A stretch of 64,000 bases of DNA from Acidobacteriota bacterium (lineage in GTDB: Bacteria; Acidobacteriota; Thermoanaerobaculia; Gp7-AA8), in assembly GCA_003223645.1 (NCBI GenBank), contig QHVT01000006.1, positions 248,001 through 312,000 of the forward strand, read 5' to 3'. The stretch's first letter is position 1, and every line of letters starts with the position of its first letter. The notes under the pieces are model-generated. The model worked only from the letters and a program-made list of their open reading frames with translations, made no database searches and was not told the DNA's origin. The translations under genes were made by a program, and so were the position numbers. Positions 42,281-52,835 of the stretch are shown in pieces.

Positions 42281-44173
42281 TTATGTCCACTGAATCTTGA
42301 TGTCGCGCGCGGCCATGTTCTTCTGCGCCAGAATCGTCTTCGCGATCGCGGCCGGCCAGTGGCGATCGAAGGGATAGCCCATCGGCCGCTTGTCCGGATA
42401 CGGAACGTTCTTCTTGCCGCAGAAGCTCATCGAGCCGCACTTTCCTTCGACTTCGACTTTGTCGATGCTCCAGTCGGTCGCAACAACCAGCAAACGGAAG
42501 TCTTTCCCCGCGCGTGTACCGCGCGGAAGCAACAGCGTGTACGGCCATCCGCAGTCGCAGTAGTTCGGATCGGCGCCCGGCTCACGCGGCGGAACCGGAT
42601 CGCCGGGACGCGTCGCCGGCTTCTTCGCGACGACCGACAGCTTGCTCGAGCGCGCGACGACGTTGCGTCCCGCCTTCAGTTTCTGCTGGAACTTGTCGAG
42701 CTCGATCCACTGTCTGCGCTGGTCCGCCCACTCGACGGGAACGAGGAAGATGCGCAGCGTGACGGTGAGCTCGGCGTTCGTGTCGTTGTTGACGCGGATG
42801 AAATAGAAGTAGTCCTCGTGATCGAGGTACTGCACGGTCGAGCCTCCGATCGTGCGCTGCTTCATCGTCGTCTTGAGCGTCTTCGTCGCGATCGCGCTAT
42901 CAGCGGCGACCGTGTCCCACTTCGCGCCGCCGAAGCTCGTGTCGGCGAACTGCTGCGGATCGCCCGTCACCTTGCTGGCCTGCACGACCGCGATGTCGGG
43001 ACTCGCGCCGTCACCCGCCGTTCCGCTGACCGCGTCGCGGATCGTGACCTTCGGCGCGTCGGCGAAATTCTGCGGGTCCTGTTTCTCCTGCCACTGGTAA
43101 TTGATCTCGTCGATCTGCCGGTGCCAGCGATAGAAGATCGGATCGCGGATCGCCACGCGAGGATCGCGCATCACGCCGCCGAACTGGTCCTGGCTGTTGG
43201 GGTCGGGGATGAACGCGATGAGCACGTGTCCCATGTTGTGCGCGTTGCCGTAGCGACTGTCGTTCACGGATCCGATGTTCGCCTCGATCGAGTCGCCGAG
43301 GAGATCGGCGTTCGCCGCGACGGTCGTGCCGTTCGGCTTTTTCAGCGTCGCGTTTTTCTTTCCCGAGTCGCCGAAGAGATTCGACAGCCACGTCGGCAGT
43401 TCGGGAACGGGCGCACCCGAGTCGGCGAAGTCCGCGTTCGGCTCGCGATTGTCGTAGCCGCGCAAGAGCGGCTTGTATCCCTCGGGGATCGGATCGTTGA
43501 AGTTGTCGAGTCGCGCCGTCGGCGCGGAGAGCCCGGCGCACAAACGCTCGCAGTCGTAGCGCGCGAGCATCTGCTCGTGCATGTACATGAACAACTCGCC
43601 CTGCCGGTCCTTCAGCGTGCGCTGGCTCGGGTTCGCCGGATTCGGAACGCCCGCCCACGGATAGACGACGTGCCATCGCTCGTGATGCGCGTTCGTCTGC
43701 GCGTCCTCGCGATACCAGTCGAGCGCGGCCTCACTGCCGCTCGCGCCGAGGGCTTCGAGCGCGGCCGGAGCGGCGGGCGTCGGGGAGGAAGGTTTCACTG
43801 ATTCAGGAATGCGCTCTTCGAGCGACGGGATCGGCAGCTTCTGTCCCTCGGGGTGATGCGTGATGAAGATCATCAGCGCCCACTGCGCGAGCTCGGTGCT
43901 CGTCGTGTCGGCGAGCATTTCCGCGTGCTGCAGCACGGCGTCGAGGCCATCCTTGTTCGCGATCTCCATCAGGTTCGCCGCTTCTTGCACCGCAAGCTCC
44001 TGGTGCGCGGGAACGAAGAGCGAGAACGGCGCGTTCGGCGCGAAATCTTTTTGCGGACCGAGCGCTTCGAGCGCCTTCGGCGCGATCGCCGCGGCGGTGT
44101 CGATCGCGCGGAGATCGGGTGCGCGTTTGAGGAGACTCACTGCGCGTTCATTGGTGTCCGGACCTTCAGGCAT
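42281..44173 (-). CDS. Tyrosinase-family type 3 copper protein with N-terminal adaptor domain
   Basis: 630 aa. Residues about 1-130 hold the helical domain shared with 41945-42271. Cu-A-type His cluster: HHERWHVVYPW and FMYMHEQMLARYDCERL. Cu-B-type: YGNAHNMGHVLIAF with RDPIFYRWHRQIDEINYQW, the FxxWHR signature of tyrosinases and hemocyanins. The C-terminal 250 or so residues (VRASSKLS..., DFRLLVVATDWSIDKVE, CGSMSFCGKKNVPYPDKRPMG) form an extra beta domain resembling the C-terminus of plant polyphenol oxidases. It would oxidise phenols to quinones. No signal peptide. It overlaps the upstream small membrane-protein gene by 8 bp. Confidence 0.88.
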   Translation of the reverse strand: MPEGPDTNERAVSLLKRAPDLRAIDTAAAIAPKALEALGPQKDFAPNAPFSLFVPAHQELAVQEAANLMEIANKDGLDAVLQHAEMLADTTSTELAQWALMIFITHHPEGQKLPIPSLEERIPESVKPSSPTPAAPAALEALGASGSEAALDWYREDAQTNAHHERWHVVYPWAGVPNPANPSQRTLKDRQGELFMYMHEQMLARYDCERLCAGLSAPTARLDNFNDPIPEGYKPLLRGYDNREPNADFADSGAPVPELPTWLSNLFGDSGKKNATLKKPNGTTVAANADLLGDSIEANIGSVNDSRYGNAHNMGHVLIAFIPDPNSQDQFGGVMRDPRVAIRDPIFYRWHRQIDEINYQWQEKQDPQNFADAPKVTIRDAVSGTAGDGASPDIAVVQASKVTGDPQQFADTSFGGAKWDTVAADSAIATKTLKTTMKQRTIGGSTVQYLDHEDYFYFIRVNNDTNAELTVTLRIFLVPVEWADQRRQWIELDKFQQKLKAGRNVVARSSKLSVVAKKPATRPGDPVPPREPGADPNYCDCGWPYTLLLPRGTRAGKDFRLLVVATDWSIDKVEVEGKCGSMSFCGKKNVPYPDKRPMGYPFDRHWPAAIAKTILAQKNMAARDIKIQWT

Positions 44174-44507
44174 GACTGCTCCTTTCGCAACGTCGATGGC
44201 GGATGACTCGCATCGCGGTGATGACGAGCATCAACGCGACGCCGATCCAGGTGAGCAACGGAATGGACGCGAGGCGTCCGACGGCGATGATCGCGCCCGC
44301 GCCGATTGCAAGCGCGCGCGGCTTCAGGGTGAACGCGACGACGATGACGAACGCGATCGCAAGCGCGTCGAGCAGCGGAGCGGAAGGCAGCGCGATCCCC
44401 GCTGCCGCGAGCAGCGGCAGAAGACAGAGCGGACACTTCGGGATCGCCAGCACGGCGAGCGGTCCCGCGAGCGCCGCTCCACGCGTGACGACCGTGGAGG
44501 CCTTCAT
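44166..44507 (-). CDS. Small MerC-like membrane protein
   Basis: 113 aa with about four hydrophobic segments. The first carries KCPLCLLPLLAAAGI, a Cys pair inside the membrane as in MerC-type metal proteins. It overlaps the tyrosinase gene by 8 bp and is the first gene of the operon, so a copper-uptake or delivery role for the type 3 copper enzyme is an attractive inference. Residues 1-20 could alternatively be a signal anchor. Confidence 0.7.
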   Translation of the reverse strand: MKASTVVTRGAALAGPLAVLAIPKCPLCLLPLLAAAGIALPSAPLLDALAIAFVIVVAFTLKPRALAIGAGAIIAVGRLASIPLLTWIGVALMLVITAMRVIRHRRCERSSHA

Positions 44508-44556
44508 GCTCAGTTGTATTTAGGAGTGACCGGGGACGGAAAATCCCTACCGGAAA

Positions 44557-44636
44557 GTGGAGGACAGACAATCCTGTCTGTCCTTTTGACGATCATTCGC
44601 GGAGAGGCGGGACAGGCAGGATTGCCTGTCCTCCAC
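44557..44636. repeat. Inverted repeat (GTGGAGGACAGACAATCCTG family)
   Basis: GTGGAGGACAGACAATCCTG and CAGGATTGCCTGTCCTCCAC are long near-perfect arms with an inner CTGTCTGTCC/GGGACAGGCAG. It lies upstream of the small membrane-protein gene. Confidence 0.85.
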
Positions 44637-44796
44637 TAGTGCTTCGTCAACATTGAAACACTGTGTCATTCCGAGCCGCGAAGACGGCGAGGAATCCCCC
44701 GCGAAACGACGCTGCTCGCTCCCGCAAGCGGGGGATCCTTCGCTGTCTTCGCAGCTCAGGATGACACTCAGTTTTTCAATGTTGAAGCGGCACTAG
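44637..44796. repeat. Large nested inverted repeat reaching the aroF stop codon
   Basis: Outer arms TAGTGCTTCGTCAACATTGA and TTCAATGTTGAAGCGGCACTA flank a variant GTCATTCCGAGCC...GGCTCAGGATGAC-type core (44664-44766). The right outer arm contains the TAG stop of the DAHP synthase gene. It looks like a composite mobile-type element, not just a terminator. Confidence 0.75.
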
Positions 44797-45827
44797 CTTG
44801 CCGCGAGCGCGGGCTGCAGCGAGCGACCGAGGACCTGCGCGATCGCGTCGACTTCGCGAATCAGCTGCGCGAACGCCTCCGGCAACAGTGCCTGCGGTCC
44901 GTCGGACAGCGCTTCTTCCGGCTTGTGATGGACTTCGATGATGAGTCCATCCGCGCCGCAGGCGATCGCCGCGCGCGACATCGGCAGGACTTTGTTGCGC
45001 TTGCCGGTCCCGTGACTCGGGTCGACGAGGATCGGCAGATGGCTGGTGCGTTTGATCGCCGGGACGATCGAGAGGTCGAGCGTGTTGCGCGTGTGATCGG
45101 CAAACGTGCGCACGCCGCGCTCGCACAACATCACCTCATAGTTGCCCTCGGCCATGATGTACTCGGCCGACAGCAGGAGCTCTTCGAGCGTCGCGGCCAT
45201 GCCGCGCTTCAGCAGCACCGGCTTGCGCGCGCGTCCCGCGCTCTTGAGCAGCGAGAAGTTCTGCATGTTGCGTGCGCCGATCTGAATGCAGTCCGCATAC
45301 TTTTCGACGAGTTGGAGCGACTCGTGATCGATCGCCTCCGTGACGACCGGCAGATCGAACTCCTCACGCACGCGCGCAAGAATCTCCAGCGCTTCTTCGC
45401 CGAGTCCCTGAAACGAATACGGCGACGTGCGCGGCTTGTACGCGCCGCCGCGCATCAACTGTCCGCCCGCTTCCTTGATGCGCTCGGCCACGATGCGCGT
45501 CTGATCGAGCGACTCCACCGCGCACGGACCGCCGATCACCACGATGCCGTTTCCGCCGACGTCGACGCCGCCGACCGTCACGATCGTGTCGTCCGGCTTC
45601 GCCTCGCGACTCACCAGCTTGTAGGCGTGCGAGACCGGGATGACTTCTTTGACGCCGGGAAAGTTCTCGATGATCGTCGGATCGGCTTTGCCGCCGTGTC
45701 CGGTGACGCCGATGGCCGTGCGGAACGCGCCCGGGATCGGGTGCGCGCGAAAGCCCATTCGCTCGATGTGGCGAACGACTGCTTCGATCTGCTCCGGCCG
45801 CGCCGCGGCCTCCATCACGACCAGCAT
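44793..45827 (-). CDS. aroF: 3-deoxy-7-phosphoheptulonate synthase, type I-beta
   Basis: I start at MLVVMEAAARPEQ (45827), preceded by GGAG. About 344 aa. An N-terminal ferredoxin-like regulatory domain (about 1-70) is followed by the TIM barrel with GGPCAVES, GGAYKPRTSPYSFQGLG, DCIQIGARNMQNF, LLKRGMAATLEE, LPILVDPSHGTGKR. It condenses PEP and erythrose-4-P as the first shikimate step. The architecture is that of AroA(Y)-type enzymes without a chorismate mutase fusion. Confidence 0.96.
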   Translation of the reverse strand: MLVVMEAAARPEQIEAVVRHIERMGFRAHPIPGAFRTAIGVTGHGGKADPTIIENFPGVKEVIPVSHAYKLVSREAKPDDTIVTVGGVDVGGNGIVVIGGPCAVESLDQTRIVAERIKEAGGQLMRGGAYKPRTSPYSFQGLGEEALEILARVREEFDLPVVTEAIDHESLQLVEKYADCIQIGARNMQNFSLLKSAGRARKPVLLKRGMAATLEELLLSAEYIMAEGNYEVMLCERGVRTFADHTRNTLDLSIVPAIKRTSHLPILVDPSHGTGKRNKVLPMSRAAIACGADGLIIEVHHKPEEALSDGPQALLPEAFAQLIREVDAIAQVLGRSLQPALAAS

Positions 45828-45892
45828 CTGGGAACTCCTGGAACTATCTGATGCCCGCACGGCGTTTGCGCGGGTCGGTTAGTATAACCAAA

Positions 45893-45951
45893 GGCGAAGC
45901 TCAGCTTCGCCGTGCTCATAGACGAGCGGCGGTACACCGCTGCTTGTCTAT
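45893..45951. repeat. Two adjacent perfect/near-perfect hairpins in a divergent gap
   Basis: GGCGAAGCTCAGCTTCGCC (45893-45911) is a near-perfect palindrome. ATAGACGAGCGGCGGT (from 45918) pairs with ACCGCTGCTTGTCTAT (to 45951). Both sit between the divergent aroF and 45990 genes, so they may be operators or part of a repeat family. Confidence 0.6.
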
Positions 45952-45989
45952 AACCAGTGATTCGACTGCTGATTCCGGAGACCTCAGCC

Positions 45990-46706
45990 ATGAAGAAAGC
46001 ACTCGCCCTGTTCGCGTTCGTGACGCTCTTCGCCGCAAACGCATTCGCCACGTACGTCGTCGTGATGAAAGACGGCACGCACTACAACGCGAAACAGAAG
46101 TGGACGATCGTCAACGGCAAGGCGCTGATCCTCCTGGAGAACGGACAGTCGCTGCAGGTCGATCCGAATTTCATCGACGTGCCGAAGTCCGAGCAGTTGA
46201 CGAAACTCGGCATCACCAGCGGCGGCATCGTCGACCTCAACACGAACCTTCCCCCGACCACGAGCACCGCACCGCGGCAGCCCTCCCTCGGCGGAATCAA
46301 ACTCCGCACGCCGCAACAGCAGAAAGCCGCGCAGCAACAGCAGGCTTCCACCCCCTCGCCCACCGCGAGCAGCTCCGGCGGCGTCTCGGCCGCCGTCATC
46401 GACAAATTCGAGCGCGCCTACGACAACATGAGCATCTTCGAGCGCAAGATCACCTCGACCGGCGCGCACAGCATCCGCGCGGAGTTGACCGTCGACACCG
46501 AAGACCGCGTCTTCAACGCCATCTCCGCAACGGCGCTGCTCATGGTCCGCATCGAAGACGCACGCATCGACAGCGTCGAGCTGTTCATGAAGACCGGCGT
46601 GGGCGGCTCCGCGGGACGCTTCCAGATGTCGCGCGGCGACGCCGAGGCGCTCGTGAACCGCACGATCTCGCAGTCGGATTACTTTGTGCGGAACGTGATT
46701 TATTGA
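45990..46706 (+). CDS. Secreted protein of unknown function
   Basis: Start at MKKALALFAF (45990) with GGAG upstream. 238 aa: signal peptide ending ANAFA; a short beta domain TYVVVMKDGTHYNAKQKWTI typical of exported small-domain proteins; a Pro/Gln linker; then a C-terminal alpha/beta region (VIDKFERAYDNMSIFERKIT, FNAISATALLMVRIEDARID, FQMSRGDAEALVNRTI). The N-terminal motif resembles that of the 8096 protein (GDRIIADG...V), suggesting both belong to a periplasmic family that I cannot name. Confidence 0.75.
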   Translation: MKKALALFAFVTLFAANAFATYVVVMKDGTHYNAKQKWTIVNGKALILLENGQSLQVDPNFIDVPKSEQLTKLGITSGGIVDLNTNLPPTTSTAPRQPSLGGIKLRTPQQQKAAQQQQASTPSPTASSSGGVSAAVIDKFERAYDNMSIFERKITSTGAHSIRAELTVDTEDRVFNAISATALLMVRIEDARIDSVELFMKTGVGGSAGRFQMSRGDAEALVNRTISQSDYFVRNVIY

Positions 46707-46710
46707 TCTT

Positions 46711-46974
46711 CAGTTTATCCCGCGCGCAGACGCGGGATCTCCGGGTACACCGCGCAAAACATTCCGACAAGCGAGAACGCAGCACCGCGCTCGCTCGATT
46801 CGCGTCGATCGTGCTGCTCATCGCGGTGGATCCGGAGATCCCGCGTCTGCGCGCGGGATAAACTGACAGGCGAGCATCCGAGCACCGAACACGGTGCTCG
46901 CTCGATCCGCGTCGATCGTGCTGCTCATCGCGGTACAACCGGAGATCCCGCGTCTGCGCGCGGGATAAACTGAA
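46711..46974. repeat. Compound repeat: CAGTTTATCCCGCGCGCAGA arms plus duplicated internal unit
   Basis: CAGTTTATCCCGCGCGCAGA (46711) has two inverted copies, ending GCGCGCGGGATAAACTG near 46865 and near 46974. Between them, a unit containing CGCGTCGATCGTGCTGCTCA is tandemly duplicated (about 110-bp spacing). The rightmost arm is translated as the C-terminus of the 46925 gene. Confidence 0.85.
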
Positions 46975-47899
46975 CCACCTCCGCCCCCACCCCCTGCCCG
47001 AACACCATCACGTAGCGGAAGCTGTGCGCCTCGGTGGTCGTGACGGTGCGCTCGCCGGGCGCGAAGACGAGCGGGCGGAGGTTGTACTCGATCAGGCCCA
47101 GCTCGTCGGGGATGTTGGCGAAGCGGAGGCGCAGGACGCGGCTGACGCCGTGGTCGCTGTTGCGCGTGACGCGGACGCGGCCGCTGGTGAAGCCGAAGTC
47201 GAAGACGGTTGCGCGCGCGCGGTCGGTGATGGCGACGGCGACGCCTTCCCGCGTGCGAATCGTGGGGACGAGCGCGAGTCTCGGGAATGACTGGCGCGGC
47301 TCGATCAGCTTCGACGGCAGCGGCTCGAGGGTTCGCGGCACGAGCGTGAGGTAGTTCCACCGTCCGATCGGTGGCGCGCCGATGATCATCGGCGACTGTG
47401 CGTGTAACTCCGGCACGTCGCGCAGGAGCAAGTCCGGACTCCACCGCCTGTAGATGGACCAGTCGCGATCGCTCACGACCCAGTTTTGAATTTCGGGCGC
47501 GATGTCGATCGAGACCAGCAGTCCGCCGACGCCCTGCGGCGCGCGCACGGCGACGACGACGCGATTGCGTCCCGTCTGCACGAGACTGGAGATGTCGTAG
47601 AGATCGAGGTCAGGCTGATCGCCCACCCGCCGCCCCGCGATCTCGCGTCCGTTGACGAACAACTGATATTCGGGATCCGCGGCGATCTTGAGGCGGGTGT
47701 AGTAGCGCTTCGCCGGCAACGTGAAGTCGCGCGCGGCGAAGAACGCGACCGGCTCGCCGGAACTGAGCGGGTGCTCCGCGAAGATCCACTGCGCCACACC
47801 GGTCGTCGCGAGAAATTTCTGCGAGTAGACGTGATTGAGCTTCGCGAACGCGGCGGTGAAGACGACGATGAACGCGAGTACGATCGTCAGCCGCCGCAT
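46925..47899 (-). CDS. Exported protein with sugar-binding-like beta domain, unknown
   Basis: Start at MRRLTIVLAF (47899); an ATG at 47938 is an alternative. About 324 aa. A signal-anchor-like N-terminus (IVLAFIVVFTAAFA) is followed by a galactose-binding-like beta region (YYTRLKIAADPEYQLFVNGR, LYDISSLVQTGRNRVVVAVR). The rest is beta-rich and ends in QFIPRADAGSPVVPR, which is translated palindromic repeat, an apparent read-through into the repeat. Function unknown. Confidence 0.75.
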   Translation of the reverse strand: MRRLTIVLAFIVVFTAAFAKLNHVYSQKFLATTGVAQWIFAEHPLSSGEPVAFFAARDFTLPAKRYYTRLKIAADPEYQLFVNGREIAGRRVGDQPDLDLYDISSLVQTGRNRVVVAVRAPQGVGGLLVSIDIAPEIQNWVVSDRDWSIYRRWSPDLLLRDVPELHAQSPMIIGAPPIGRWNYLTLVPRTLEPLPSKLIEPRQSFPRLALVPTIRTREGVAVAITDRARATVFDFGFTSGRVRVTRNSDHGVSRVLRLRFANIPDELGLIEYNLRPLVFAPGERTVTTTEAHSFRYVMVFGQGVGAEVVQFIPRADAGSPVVPR

Positions 47900-47988
47900 C
47901 AAATCGCGGTCGGATGCGCTGATCCGCACCCTCCTCATCGGGCAACTCGGCACGTTGGTCGATTGCCCGCGCCCTTCTCCCCGCAAGC

Positions 47989-48047
47989 CGAGGAGAGCGG
48001 GCATCCTGCCCGCCTCCCGGGCGCGGGCGGGACGCCCGCTCTCCTCG
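47989..48047. repeat. Inverted repeat (GAGGAGAGCGGGC family)
   Basis: CGAGGAGAGCGGGCATCCTG and GGACGCCCGCTCTCCTCG are inverted, with inner CCCGCC/GGGCGGG. It is the same family as 61607-61663 and sits just upstream of kdsB. Confidence 0.85.
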
Positions 48048-48097
48048 GCGCGTGGAGAAGGTGCCCGAAGGGTGTCGCGTTAGAATTCGAGACCGAC

Positions 48098-48829
48098 ATG
48101 CGGGCGGTGATTGTAATTCCGGCGCGTTACGCGTCGACGCGTTTCCCCGGCAAACCGCTCGCGCTCATCGCCGGCGTCTCGCTCATCCAGCGCGTGTACG
48201 ACCGCGCGGCGCAGTCGCAGCGCGCGGACGCGGTGTACGTCGCCACCGACGACGATCGCATCTTCGAGCACGTCGCCGCGTTCGGCGGAAAGGTCGTGAA
48301 GCCGGACGGCGACTTCGCGAGCGGAACCGATCGTTGCGCGGCGGCGCTGCCGCTCATCGAGTCGATCGAGAAGCAGCCGTTCGACATCATCCTCAGCGTG
48401 CAGGGCGATGAGCCGCTGATCGACATGACCTCGGTCGACGCTCTGATCGATCGCCTTTCGAATTCGATCTCCGGAATGGGAACGCTGGCCTGTCCCTTCG
48501 AAACCGATGACGAATTCCAGGCGCGCGACGTCGTGAAAGTCATCGTCGACTCGGTCGGCAACGCGATTTACTTCTCGCGCGCGCCGATCGCAACGAAAGA
48601 AACCGCGCTGCACCACATCGGCGTTTACGCCTATCGCCGTTCCGTGCTCGAGCGCTTCGTTGCTCTCCCGCCCTCCTCGCTGGAACGCGCCGAATCGTTA
48701 GAACAGTTGCGGGCAGTGCAACACGGCTTTAAAATTGCCGTGCTACAAACAACCAAGCCGCACCTGGGCGTCGATCGCCCCGAGGATGTGGCGCGCGTCG
48801 AGGAAGAACTTGCGAGACTGCATGCGTGA
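48098..48829 (+). CDS. kdsB: 3-deoxy-manno-octulosonate cytidylyltransferase (CMP-KDO synthetase)
   Basis: I start at MRAVIVIPARYAST (48098). 243 aa. KDO activation for LPS inner core: CTP + KDO to CMP-KDO. Motifs: IPARYASTRFPGKPLALI (nucleotide binding), VQGDEPLI, HHIGVYAYRRSVLERF and HLGVDRPEDV. It lies just upstream of pyrG, whose product provides the CTP. Shows the organism makes LPS with KDO. Confidence 0.96.
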   Translation: MRAVIVIPARYASTRFPGKPLALIAGVSLIQRVYDRAAQSQRADAVYVATDDDRIFEHVAAFGGKVVKPDGDFASGTDRCAAALPLIESIEKQPFDIILSVQGDEPLIDMTSVDALIDRLSNSISGMGTLACPFETDDEFQARDVVKVIVDSVGNAIYFSRAPIATKETALHHIGVYAYRRSVLERFVALPPSSLERAESLEQLRAVQHGFKIAVLQTTKPHLGVDRPEDVARVEEELARLHA

Positions 48830-48912
48830 TTGCGAGGGACGGGCGTGAGCCGATGGCTCACACTGAATGAAACACACTCGACGTACCTAAACTCTCTCCC
48901 CCTGAAAAACAA

Positions 48913-50690
<1,778 letters not shown>

Positions 50691-50702
50691 GAAGTCGCCG
50701 TC

Positions 50703-52835
50703 ATGCCGGAGCGCCTCACCGGAATCATCGAGCGCATCCGGCATTACAGCGCCGTGACGGGGTTTTGCGTCGCGGAGTTGCGCGACGGACACGGCGCGCT
50801 CGTCACGCTGGTCGCTGTGTCTCCACCTCTCGAGCCAGGCGATGAAGTCGAGGCAGAAGGCGCGCGCGTCGTCGATCCTCGCTACGGCCTGCAATTCAAA
50901 GCCGACCGCGTCGCGCCGCTGCTGCCGGTGACCGCGGAGGCGATGACGCGGTATCTCGCATCGCGACGCGTGCCGGGAATCGGGCCGGCGCTCGCGAAAC
51001 GTCTCACGGCGAAGTTCGGGAAACAGCTCGTCGCCGTGCTCGACGACGCTCCCGAGAAACTGCTCGAGGTTCCCGGCATCGGACGCGCGAAGGTGGAGAC
51101 GATCAGAAAGGGATGGAGCGAGAAGCGCGATGTGTGGCGGCTCGCGGCGCTGCTGGCGGAGCATGGCATCGGGACGGGACGCGCGGTGCGGATCCAACGA
51201 GTATTCGGCCCCGCCGCACTGACGATCGTCCGCCAGAACCCATACCAGCTCGCACAGGAGATCAGCGGCATCGGCTTTCGCATCGCCGACGGAATCGCCG
51301 GCTCGGTCGGCATCGCGCGCGATTCTCCGTATCGCATCCACGCCGGATTGCTGCACGTGCTTCGCGACGCGCGAAACTCCGGTCACTGCGGACTGCCGCG
51401 CGAAGAGCTGTTGTCGAAAACGGCAACGCTCCTCGAGTGCGAGACAGCGCTCGCGTCGGGCCTGCTCGACGAGCTGCTCCGCGAACGTGTCCTGATCGCG
51501 GATTCCGGCATCGTCTTCACACGCCGCCTGTACGAAGCCGAGACTCGCATTGCCAGGCGGCTCAAAGAGCTCGCTTTCGCCGATGCGCTCTTCGACGAGA
51601 GCGAGCTCGACGCGCTCATCGACGACGTCGAATCCGACTTCGTACTGCCGGACGAGAAGCGCGGCGCGGTCCGGCTCTCCCTGACGAATCCCGTCTGCGT
51701 CATCACCGGCGGACCGGGCGTCGGCAAAACCACGGTCGTAAACGCGATCCTGCAGATCGCGGCGAAGCGGGAGCTGGACGTCGCGCTCGCTGCACCGACC
51801 GGACGCGCCGCGAAGAGGCTCTCCCAGCAGACCGGTCATTCCGCGAAGACGCTGCACCGGCTGCTCGAGTGGAGTCCCGGCCACGAGGGATTCGCGCGCG
51901 GCAAGGACCGGCCGCTCGGCTGTGACCTGATCGTGGTCGACGAGGCATCGATGTGCGACGTGCCTCTGTTCGAAGCGCTGCTCGACGCGATAGAGCCGGG
52001 AACGTCATTGCTCATCGTCGGCGACGCCGACCAACTGCCGTCGATCGGACCGGGGCAGGTATTGCACGACATCATTGCGTCGGGTGCGATGCCGGTCGCG
52101 TCCCTGAAGACGGTCTACCGCCAGGGCAGCGGCAGCAGCATCATCGCCAACGCGCATCGCATCAACGCGGGAAACGATCCCGATTTATCGAATGAGGAAG
52201 GAAGTGATTTCTTTTTCTTCGGCGCCCGGAGCGCGGAAGAGGCGCGCGACCGCGTCGTGGACATCGTGGCGAACCGGCTTCCGAATCGCTTTGGCCTTCA
52301 TCCGCTGCGCGACGTGCAGGTGCTGGCACCGATGCGTAAGGGCCCGGCCGGCGTCGATGAGTTGAATGCCGTCCTTCAGCGGACGCTCAATCCCGCGCGA
52401 GCCGTGCCCGGGCGGACGTTCGCGAGCGGCGACAAGCTCATGCAAACCGTCAACAACTACGACAAAGAAGTGTTCAACGGCGACGTTGGAATCGTGCGCG
52501 AGGTCAGCGCGGACGGCGACACCGTGATCATGGAATTCGACCGCGTGCTCGTCGAGTATTACGGCACCGACATCGATCAGCTCCAGCTCGCGTACGCGAC
52601 GACCATCCACAAGGCACAGGGCAGCGAGTTTCCGGCGGTCGTGATCCCGCTGCTGACGTCGCACGCGATGATGCTCCAGCGCAGCCTGCTCTACACCGCC
52701 GTCACGCGCGCGTCGCGGTACGTCGTTCTCGTGGGCCAAAAAGAAGCGGTCCACCGCGCGGTGAAGAACGCAAAGGAACTACAGCGGTGGACGCGGCTGA
52801 AGGATTGCCTGACTGCCGGCGGAGACGTCCAATGA
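50703..52835 (+). CDS. recD2: RecD2-type ATP-dependent 5'-3' DNA helicase
   Basis: 710 aa, starting 12 bp after pyrG. An N-terminal OB-like region precedes tandem helix-hairpin-helix motifs (about 90-165; VPGIGPALAKRL, VPGIGRAKVETI). Superfamily 1B core: Walker A in VITGGPGVGKTTV (about 345), DEASMCD (motif II), and C-terminal UvrD_C_2 motif in TTIHKAQGSEFPAV. RecD2 acts without RecBC in DNA repair. It is co-directional with pyrG and probably co-transcribed. Confidence 0.92.
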   Translation: MPERLTGIIERIRHYSAVTGFCVAELRDGHGALVTLVAVSPPLEPGDEVEAEGARVVDPRYGLQFKADRVAPLLPVTAEAMTRYLASRRVPGIGPALAKRLTAKFGKQLVAVLDDAPEKLLEVPGIGRAKVETIRKGWSEKRDVWRLAALLAEHGIGTGRAVRIQRVFGPAALTIVRQNPYQLAQEISGIGFRIADGIAGSVGIARDSPYRIHAGLLHVLRDARNSGHCGLPREELLSKTATLLECETALASGLLDELLRERVLIADSGIVFTRRLYEAETRIARRLKELAFADALFDESELDALIDDVESDFVLPDEKRGAVRLSLTNPVCVITGGPGVGKTTVVNAILQIAAKRELDVALAAPTGRAAKRLSQQTGHSAKTLHRLLEWSPGHEGFARGKDRPLGCDLIVVDEASMCDVPLFEALLDAIEPGTSLLIVGDADQLPSIGPGQVLHDIIASGAMPVASLKTVYRQGSGSSIIANAHRINAGNDPDLSNEEGSDFFFFGARSAEEARDRVVDIVANRLPNRFGLHPLRDVQVLAPMRKGPAGVDELNAVLQRTLNPARAVPGRTFASGDKLMQTVNNYDKEVFNGDVGIVREVSADGDTVIMEFDRVLVEYYGTDIDQLQLAYATTIHKAQGSEFPAVVIPLLTSHAMMLQRSLLYTAVTRASRYVVLVGQKEAVHRAVKNAKELQRWTRLKDCLTAGGDVQ

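Noticed and set aside
46585-47444. ORFs spanning the 46.7-47 kb repeats
   Set aside because: They are translations of inverted repeats and of the antisense of the 46925 gene.
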